Assembly: GCF_011397635.1 (NCBI RefSeq)
Contig: NC_064763.1
Coordinates: 22,643,437-22,707,436, forward strand
Direction: 5' to 3'
Length of the DNA stretch: 64,000 nt
Origin: Epinephelus fuscoguttatus
Taxonomy: Eukaryota > Chordata > Actinopteri > Perciformes > Serranidae
Shown here: positions 1-9,100 of the stretch, piece after piece
Layout: every line of letters starts with the position of its first letter
How positions within the stretch are numbered: position 1 is the first letter of the stretch
Notes under the pieces: generated by a model
Database searches by the model: none
What the model was told of the DNA's origin: nothing
What the model saw: only the letters and a program-made list of their open reading frames with translations
Program-made: the position numbers and the translations under genes

Positions 1-165
1 GAACGGTCTGCTGGAAAACCAAAGATCAAGGACGCAGCGACGCGGCCCTGCCACGGCAGCCGCCCGTGGGCAAACAAATCAGTCTCCAGCGTGCCGCTGT
101 CCAGCAGCCTCGAATCTTTAGGGGAGGGGGGCGGACACGACTCGTGGCAGTATTTTGAGTTTTAG
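1..165 (+). CDS. C-terminal coding exon of an unidentified gene (partial, 5' end outside window)
   Basis: Frame 1 is open from the first base to a TAG at 163-165 and gives 54 residues. The reading is GC-rich, rich in Ser, Gly, Lys and Pro, and ends in ...GGGHDSWQYFEF. Just after the stop the sequence becomes AT-rich and loses coding character, with a possible ATTAAA polyadenylation signal at 223-228. That is how a last exon and 3'UTR look. No acceptor is visible, so the exon starts outside the window. I do not recognise the protein. In human the gene beside ERAL1 on this side is FAM222B, but it points the other way, so that name is not supported. One minus-strand frame is also open here, so the strand is probable, not certain. 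Confidence 0.5.
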   Translation, partial: ERSAGKPKIKDAATRPCHGSRPWANKSVSSVPLSSSLESLGEGGGHDSWQYFEF

Positions 166-525
166 TGCAGTGACCGTTTTGGCCACATTCTTACATACAG
201 CGCCTTTAACTTACAGTCAGAGATTAAAAAGGCCTTGCTTCCAAATATATTCTTTTGGGTAAGAAGTTTATATGTAAAATATAACATTCATTTTGTTGCT
301 TTGTGTCTTTTCACTGTGCACTGATGTCTTCTTTTGGCGTATTTCCTGACGACGCAGGTCAGCAAAGCCATTGGGACAAATCTGAGTGCAGCAGTTATTC
401 ATTTATGTTTTTAGGACTATTCAGCTTTATTGCCCAGTTCAAAACATTTGTTAGAAAAGTATTCAAAAAGTACACATAACTTTGATTAAGTAATTGAAAT
501 AGTTACTTATTACATTTTTAATGGG
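166..525 (+). other. probable 3'UTR and AT-rich flank, then a dispersed repeat
   Basis: No coding signal follows the stop at 163-165. From about 470 the sequence carries 'taattgaaatagttactta'-type motifs typical of a dispersed teleost repeat. The same type of sequence resumes at 1512-1560, on the far side of the transposon inserted here, and recurs around 13990-14310. Confidence 0.35.
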
Positions 526-533
526 GTAACTAA

Positions 534-1511
534 TAGGGGTGGGGAAAAAATCGACACAGCATAGGTCCTGTTTATACGACAACGATTTCAACTGAAAACG
601 AAATAATAAAAGTTCCGTGTTCAGACAACAACGTTCTGATAACAATGGCCGTGCACACGGTTCCGCAAAAATGACCAAAACATTGTAGTATACATGCCAG
701 GCCAGTAGTTGGTGGTGTGACTTTGTAATAAACAACACTCGCCTGCGCACATGCGCTTCCTTCTACAGAGCGGTTATGTATAAACAAACAAAATGGCAAC
801 CACACGAACGTTTGTCTGGACAGACGACGAGTTGCTACAGTAAATCTACACTTTGCTGGTGAGCAGCACAAAGAGAGCTCGGGAGCCCGCCATTGTTGTT
901 GTGATGGTTGATTTTCTCACGCACGGCTAGTGACTGGAACTGTAATGCGCATGTGCGAAAAGTCCCCGTTTTCAGAGGAACTGCCTATTGCAAGTTTACA
1001 TGACAACAGAGACGGAAATTTACACTCTGGAAAGTTGCATTTTCAGGCAACCAAAATGCCACTGTCATGAGAACGATCAGCCAAAACTCAGTTTTCAGCA
1101 GATCATTTTCGTGTAAACATGGCCATAGTATCATAGTGTTTTTGTGTGGCAATATGGTATTGTCACACAGTGCCAAATATCAATTCTTTATTATATAGAT
1201 TATTAGTATTACAAATACAAATTAAACTGAGGTAGTCTACTAGAATAAAATAATCAATTGCTTTTTCAGTCCACTAGATATGTAAGTGATGTGAACAGAC
1301 TGAAAACTTTATCCTGTTAGATAAAACAAATGACAACGTTTTCCTTTCGGACATAATTTACGGTTGAAATAAGATAATAAATTACAATATATTGCAATAT
1401 ATTTTATTGCAATATTCAGCTTATCACAATATGTTTAAAATCGTAATAATATTGTATTGTAACTTATGTGTTGTATCGTATCGTGGATCCTCTGGTGATT
1501 CCCACCCCCTA
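534..1511. mobile_element. hAT-type non-autonomous DNA transposon with 8-bp target duplication
   Basis: The left end reads TAGGGGTGGGGAAAA. The right end, read on the other strand, is TAGGGGGTGGGAATCACC, so the ends are imperfect terminal inverted repeats. The flanks are GTAACTAA (526-533) and GTAACTAG (1512-1519), an 8-bp target duplication with one mismatch, as expected for hAT. No transposase frame is present. The 'TAGGGGTGGGAATC' terminus is common in fish hAT MITEs, and another end of this type occurs at 52549-52568. Confidence 0.65.
564..1124. mobile_element. second MITE nested in the hAT element
   Basis: The left end, starting GGTCCTGTTTATACGAC at 564, pairs with the reverse complement of the right end, GGCCATGTTTACACGAA, finishing near 1124. 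Similarity runs on for about 35 bp through a shared CTGAAAAC. It lies wholly inside the 534-1511 element, so it inserted later. Its exact borders and target duplication are unclear. Confidence 0.4.
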
Positions 1512-1648
1512 GTAACTAGTAATCTGTAAAGTATTACATGTCAAAAGTAACCTTCCCAACCCCGGCAGAAAAAGTATATTAACCTCTCAGATGTGGAGCA
1601 GAAGTATAACGTTGCATAAGATGGAAATACTCAAGTTACTCGAATTTG

Positions 1649-2050
1649 TACCTTCTGAGACCCTGTGTCCTCATATGTGGACATCACATTTTGGATTTAC
1701 TTGACCTTATACATTATTCTACTTAATGCAGACCTGTTGTTGTCATTCATGGACAATGTCCAAAACTTGATCACATTTTATGGTTGAAACTTGTTTATTT
1801 ATAATCAATAATGTTTGTAGTTTGATATGGCAACAAAATTGACCAATTTTAGCAACAGGAACAAGCTAAGACGCTGTTAATTAGGACGTACTTGTTTGAA
1901 GACATTGGGACTTTATGGTCATCTCGTTTGAGGACACAGGGACTTAATTATCATCGACAGTGTTTAGGTTTTTATATCTATCGGATATTAGTGATCCCAA
2001 GGACAAATTAAAAATGCTCACCAAACAAAACTTCAGGTCTCAGGAGGTTA
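1649..2050. repeat. probable short inverted-repeat element
   Basis: ACCTTCTGAGACC at 1650-1662 is inverted as GGTCTCAGGAGGTT at 2036-2049. Phrases of the type 'tgtcctcatatg' recur inside it. It looks like a fish MITE, but only the terminal motif supports this. Confidence 0.3.
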
Positions 2051-2115
2051 AATACAGTATGAGTGGGGATTCACTTCCACCACTGGCCCTTTGGTTGTAT
2101 TTGTAGTTGACACAC

Positions 2116-2200
2116 CGGTCGCCAGGGGGCGGTGTAGCTTCCAGCAGAACCTTTTCATACCGGAAGTTGGTCTTGTTTGGTAAAAACCAACATGGCTACC
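2116..2200 (+). promoter_or_regulatory. eral1 promoter: CTCF-like site and ETS (GABPA/NRF-2) site
   Basis: CGCCAGGGGGCGGTG at about 2120-2134 is a close match to the CTCF core. CCGGAAGT at 2160-2167 is the GABPA/NRF-2 consensus, which is frequent in promoters of nuclear genes for mitochondrial proteins and fits the role of ERAL1. A weak YY1-like 'acatggct' follows at about 2190. The sites lie 90-175 bp upstream of the eral1 start codon. No TATA box is evident. Motif matching was by eye. Confidence 0.5.
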
Positions 2201-2291
2201 ACCTTGCAATAACGTGAATGTAAACAAGCGGTTCACCTCTGAAACGTTAAATACCGATATATCATCTGAAATTGATCAGTAACTGTTATTA

Positions 2292-3125
2292 ATGGCGCTC
2301 AGAGTGTGTGGTCGGTTCCTCAGAGACTCCGCCGTCCTCTCCAGACAGGTCGTCGTGTCCGCTCGACAGGAAAGTGCGTCATGGCTCCTCACAGCGGGTC
2401 AGTCAGCTGCTTCTACTTTATTCTGCCTTATTTTTATTTATTAATAATGGATTATATCAGGCGTCTAAAGCATGGGTTTAATACAAGCTTAGCCCAGCAG
2501 TATGTAAAGGGAGCTGGGCGACTGAACAAATCAGGGCATCTCTCTGCTCCTCCGAGGCTCAGATTGTTAGTACGTGATTTAAACTGTATTATGATTCTTT
2601 AAATTTCCACCAATAACACCTGTATCATCCGAGACAATGTGTAGGATGGCGGACGGAATAAATGACAACATATGAGGTGAAAAAGCTGGTATTTTCCCAT
2701 TTTTCTTTATCGACCAAGTAGGTTTACTCATACAAGGAATTTGACTCTGTGTATTCACATAGAAACAGACGTGACAGCTAAAAACAAGAACAACCCTGTG
2801 AAAATAAAGGTAAAGAATAGACAAAACTTTCATGTAAACAAGTATGTGAACACAGAAACAGACGTGTACATAAGTAGCATGTGAATAAATTAAAGTACAT
2901 ATAAAGCACCAATAGAAAAAATATAATAAAACTATATCTTTAACATAACATACTTCTGTCAGGCCTTCTTTATTTTATCTTTTACTTTGGTGACATTTAT
3001 GACATTTTAGTTAGTTTCATTCAACTTGTGTTTTAAATGTGTTTAATTTTATTGTATGGCACCTTGTAACTGTGTTTTGAAAGGTGCTCTATTGATAAGG
3101 TTTATTACAAAACTTCAAGTACACT

Positions 3126-3161
<36 letters not shown>

Positions 3162-6100
3162 AACATACATACATATAGACAATACATAGACAGGAGTTAC
3201 ATGATCAAAGTAAACCAAACTAATAGCATGCAGAGATAATTTATAAAAAAGACCACCCTATAGAAATGAGTTATCAGGAGCTGCTGTGAACAAATCAGAT
3301 CCAGCACATCTAAAGAAATAGGGAAGTTTGGGAGCAACAACTTAATCAGAAACTTTCATACAAACATGCAGTCCAAAGTGCTTCAGCAAAATTGATATTG
3401 GGCTTTATAAATAAAATTGAATTGAACTGAAATAAAAACTGACTGGATAGACCTGGTGGGCTGGATGATACTGTGCATATACTGTAAACTGTATAAATAC
3501 AGCATGTAGGATTTATACTGGCAGTAACAGATGAATGAACATATTAAAAATTGGTGCATTAAAAGCTGTAGAATTAAAGTCTACAATGGGAGTAGTTGAT
3601 GTTTTAATGTTACAGGGTTATTGTCAGTATATGACGGATTTAAATGTCCATCAAATCACTCATAACCTGTCAATATGTTTACACCTGTGACTTCCTAATA
3701 TGTGCAAGATACTGCATCAGAATTTAAAGACTTCCCCTTCACTCCAAAATGCGTTTTACTTATTGTTACTTCATTCACTTGGATGTTGTAGCTCCACTGT
3801 GCACAGTGAGGTGTGTGCACATTTGGGCTGAAATTAACAGTTAGAGCCTAAAGTGACGTCTTCAAATTGTATGTTTTATCTGCCCAGCAGTCTAAAAATC
3901 CAAAGTTATTTAGTTTATTTTCATGTTTTTACAAAGAAAAGCATCAAATTCTCACATTTTAGAAGCATGAAACCAGCAATAAAAATTACTAAATGATTAT
4001 TTAAGAGACCTTCTCTTTGCAACTAGCAATCGCATCGAGACGACCCTTTCGTTCTCCGGGGAGAACCCCAACACAGCAGCACTCAGCCAGGGGCTTGTGA
4101 GTATCCCCACACCCGCCCAAGGCCTCTCACCCTGGGCAACTCTGGAAAAAGCAAAGTCCAGCCCCTCTCCAGGAGTTTGGTTCCAGAACCAGTGCTGTGC
4201 GTGGAGGTGAGCCCAGCTATATCTAGCTGGTACTGCTCCACCTCCTGCACCTGCTCCGGCTCCTTCCCCACCAGAGAGGCGACATTCCACGTCCCCAGAG
4301 CCAGTCTGTGACGCCGGGGATTAACATGCCAAGGCTCTGTCCCTGCCTGCCGCCCGGCACACAATGCACCCATCCCCGATGCCAATCCCTGCAGGTGATG
4401 GGCTCACATGGTGGCCCCATGGCCCAAGGCCCGGCCACCAGACTCTGGTCCCAGAATTTGCAGTGTCATCGATGTCTTTTTGAACCTCTCATAGTCTGGC
4501 CACTCCCTGCGACCCGGCCTCGGATAAGCGGAAGAAAATAGATAGATGGATTATTTGACAATCTAAATGGTTGCCAGTAAATTCTAATTGATGAATTGAC
4601 AAATCATTGTGGCTCTAATACTCATGACAGTACAAAAATACTTTATGACTCTTCAGCCATAAGCAGGCTTTCAGTAAGGCTCGTCATTTTTGTGTAAAGC
4701 ATTTCCAGTAAAGTTTCCGTGGTCTCCTCAATCTGCACACTCACTCTAACACTTAGTCAGAATGAAAGGGCTTTGTGATTAATTTTATGAATGAGTTTAT
4801 GACATCCAAGTGAGCATACTTAATCAGTTACCTCGCAGCCCCGCTGGCAGTGCAGTGATGGAGATGTTGATGTCTTTACAGGAAACGCTGCCTGCAGCCG
4901 AGGAGGGAGGAACGGATTTATCTTCACTCCTGCGTGTTTTATTACATCAGAGGCATTTCTCAACAGACTGATGAAAGGCAAAGTAGCAGCAGAGGCAGAC
5001 GGCAGCTTTTATCACCCTCCAGCCTCAGTTCCAACGGACAGTGGTAATCAGACCTCTGCCTCAGAGATTTACATCCCTAAACTTACCTGATCATCATGGC
5101 TCAGCGTTTTCCCAAGTCCTGCCGACGTCATTCTGCCACCAGTGATTCATTTTAACTTTGTGTGTTTTCAGGTGAACACTTGTCATTGTTGCTAAGAGAT
5201 CCAGATCAGCCGGACAACTCAAAGGTTTTGAAAGTGGCCATAATAGGAGCCCCAAATGCGGGGAAGTCCACACTGTCCAATCAGCTCCTCGGCAGAAAGG
5301 TCTGTGTCTTTAAGTGTCTGTCTTATTAACGTCCACACACTAGTATCTTGTCTTGCTGAGGAGGAGGAGGAGGAGGAGGAGGAGCTCACTTTGTAAAGCT
5401 GATGATTATGTCTTACAGGTGTTTGCTGTGTCCAAGAAAGTGCACACTACACGGTCGCGTGCCCTTGGAGTCCTGACAGAGGATGACACACAGATTGTAA
5501 GAGCTCTTTCATGTCTCATCTGTCACTATTGAGTAATGCAAGTCCAAAAACAAACATTAAAATAGATATATATTTGCAGATTTTACTGGACACACCTGGT
5601 CTCACCACTGCATCAAAGGTCAAAAGGTGACTTTCCCTTTAAGTTTTTTTTTTTTTGTGTGTATTTTTCAAAGTCTTAATATACTAGGTATTAATATATG
5701 TGGTAATATATAATTGGCCCTCTGTTTCCACAGACACCACCTGGAGAAGACTTTACTCGTGGATCCCTGGAACACAGTCAAAGAAGCTGACCTAAGTATG
5801 ATAAAATTTATTATGAGCCTTTTATTAGTCACACCTGAGCTGCATTTTTGTTTTTGCAGCTTTCGTATAAAAGATTTTAAGAGTAACTTTTGATATTTTT
5901 CAACCTGGACCCTGTTTTCCCATGTTTTCATATGAAAGTGACTAATGGGAACAACAACTTTTTCAGTTGGTTCAGGATTGAGCAAGATGGCTGCAGCTGG
6001 CAGCGGCGAAACAGGCTGCAGTGTAACCACTTAAGTCGTGCTCCCATCGTTAGTGTACGTCAACTTAGTGTTTGTTTTTGTTTCGTTGCTGCCAGCTGCA

Positions 6101-9100
6101 GCACCTTCATTCAGTACTGGACCAGTTAAAAAAAATGTTGTTCCCATTAGTCACTTAAAACATGGGGAAATAGGGTCCAGGTTGAAAAATACAGAAGTTA
6201 TCCTTCCAGAGTGAAATATATAGCTGAGTTGTAAAGGTTGATAATTGTGAACTATGTCCATTCCCAGTGGTCGTCTTGGTGGATGTGGCAGACCGATGGA
6301 CGTGCAGCAGGCTTGACTTTGAGGTGCTCAAATGCCTCGCCATGCACCCTGACATCCCTGCAGTCCTGGTCCTCAATAAGGTATTCTTCTCTAGAGTGAC
6401 AGTCAATACGTTTACATGGACAGTTTAATTCCACTTTCATTCGGAATGAAAGGCCCTTCCGATTAAAAGTGGTCGTGTAAACGGTCATTCCGATTGAAAA
6501 TGAAATCCGATTAAAGGGGGTGGTGTATTACGTTTGTCATTCCAAATGAAAGAATTTTGTGTGCATGTAAACATTCATTCCTCTTTAAGTTCATTTCGGT
6601 CTTTCTGCGCATGCTCGTTTCCTTGCCCTTCTGGCGCGATGACGTATATAGCGTGCATAGCAACGGGCTGACATAGAGCAGTCGGACTTGTTGCACTCAC
6701 CGGTTTCCATTCGCCACAGCACGGTCTTCTATCTCCCTTCTTCGACCTTCTACCTCCCTTCTCCTCCTCAACAGACGAAGCATTAGCAGAACAAGGTTGT
6801 TGTCGTACTGCTGCTTCAAGAATATAAGCAAAACACGCCCGAAAAAGGCATGAAGAACGGCGTCGTCAAGCATCTTGTTGTCCAGAGCGAGGACTACAGT
6901 GTTTTCTTCTTCTTAAACGTAAACACGTAACATCCGCCCCGTCCCTTATCCAATCAGAAACCTTCCCTGCCCCAAACCTTGCACAAACCCGAATAAAGGT
7001 GATTAAATTGATCTCCCGTGTAAACCTTCATTCGGAATGAATATTTCCCATGTAAACCACCTGGAAAAACTTCGAAAAACGAATGATTTCATTCAGATTT
7101 AGTTCATTCTGAATGAGAAGCCATCATGTAACCGTAGTGACTGGCCCATTTATTCCGAGACCTTTTAATGCTACTGAGGATGTAAATCTGTATAAAGAGG
7201 TCATGGATTTATAGCTTTGTGTTTTTCAGAAGGCTAAATAATTTCCTAAAACAGCCGGGCACTGTAGCTAATAGCAAACTTTACGCTAACAGGATTAAGT
7301 TAGATGGGAACTATTTTCGGTGGCGGATTAATCCACATTTGGGGCTTTAGTGAGTATTTACAGCAGCAGGACAGTGTATGTGAAATCATATCAAAATAAA
7401 CTACTTCTGGTCTTCTCTTGGGATTTGTTCACAGTAAGGAAATCACATGTCTTCACCAGACATTCCTTGAACACTTCCCAAAACATTCAAGGAAAGTCTC
7501 ACAGATGTCTTCACTGTCTGTTTTTTAGGTGGACCTGGTTAAAGCTAAGGACAGACTGCTGGACATCACAGGACAGTTGACCTGTGGAGTGGTGAATGGA
7601 CGCAGAATGCGAGTCCGGCCGGTGATCAAGCCTCCATGGGCTGAAAAGATGCCAGAGAGGGATTCAGACTTATCGCTTAACGACGAGGAGGAGAATGCGG
7701 GGCTCGAGGGCAGCGCTGAGCAGAACTCTGTGCTGAGCAAAGAGCAGCTGAAGGCGCTCAAGAGCCAGCGGGGCTGGCCTCACTTCAAGGATGTCTTTAT
7801 GCTCTGCTCTGTGGACAGTGAGGATGTGGAGACGCTGAAGGTACATGTTGGATCATGGTCATACCAGGGCAAATTGAGCAAGATGCACGTTTGTGTCAGA
7901 AATACTTAAAATGTGTGCAGCTGTGTTTTTCAGTTACCCCTGCATGTAATAAAAAGTCAGCGCTCAGTACATTTAAAGCAATGACAAGGAACTTTTAGGC
8001 TTTTGTGTCTATTTGGCGTCCCTGTGGACAAACATGTCAGTGTTTCCACCGCACCACCGCCTCCTTATATAGGTCATGTAGATACATCAGTATTAAACAA
8101 AGACTGTTTCATAATCAGTTAAAACTCCTTGTTGCAGCTTTAAACTATGTTTTTGAGCATTAGTTAGTTTTACAGAACAGCTGTAGTTCAATAATAGTTT
8201 CTTATTTTCTTTTTATATTAATTGGTTTTTGTTTAAATTTCATTTGATGATAGTAACCATGCTTTTATCTTGGTGTTAGAGCTACTTTCTGGTTGCGGCG
8301 AAGCCAGGATCGTGGCAGTACCACAGTGAGGTCCTGACCGACCAGAGTCCAGAGGACGTCTGCTGCAACATCATCAGAGAGAAGCTTCTGGAGTATCTGC
8401 CCCAGGAAGTGCCTTATTCAGTGACACAGGTGAAGCACCAATCTCACAGGGACACGCGGGGTGATAAGCTGACAGCTAACTGACTACACCCATCACATCT
8501 CACTGCACTCCCTCTGTGGCTTATTTTAAACCTTTGCTGACATGTGCTTTGGTGCAGCTTGCTGCCTCAGCCTCCACCTGCTTCACTTCTGCTTTCCACA
8601 TGCACCCTGGAGGGCCATTTTGTATACGCCAGTTCACATTCTGGCATTATTTTCATTGTTGTCTGTGTGTTATTCATCATGTTGGTCTGTGTTTACTGCG
8701 ACTGTGGAATTCTGCAGGCACAGGTGTAAAATCACACCACAGAGTCAAACTGTGTTTCTGACAAACTAGAAACAAATGAATATTTGTTATATATACTTAT
8801 ATATATCCCAATCAGTCTTTTAACACACAAGAATCCTGGGATATGTAGTAGTGGTCACAGCTCTAAGTCAACATCTCCTGTTCCACATTCACCTACATTT
8901 TATTGACTTTTGTAGAAGTGAGTAAATTATTAATATTTAAATGTCTCTGTTTCAGTCGGTTGAACTCTGGCAAGATGGAGAAGATGGTGAGCTGAATATT
9001 TCTGTGAAACTTAATGCCAAGAAAGACACTCACATGGTAAGAGCTCTCTACACATTTATGGGCTTTTGAGATGTGTGTCTTGTAAAGCTGTCTATAGGGC

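Larger units (their letters stand above)
2398..4881 (+). other. eral1 intron 1, repeat-bearing
   Basis: Phase-1 intron. It holds a CA microsatellite (3129-3159), a retroelement-like tail ('gggctttataaataaaattg', about 3397-3425) and an inverted LINE fragment (4005-4550). I see no coding sequence in the rest. Confidence 0.7.

Noticed and set aside
1..165. Naming the first exon FAM222B from human synteny
   Set aside because: Human FAM222B is on the strand opposite ERAL1, while this exon is on the same strand; sequence similarity could not be tested.
4308..4541. Plus-strand open frame over the LINE fragment
   Set aside because: Antisense shadow of the LINE leader and endonuclease region.
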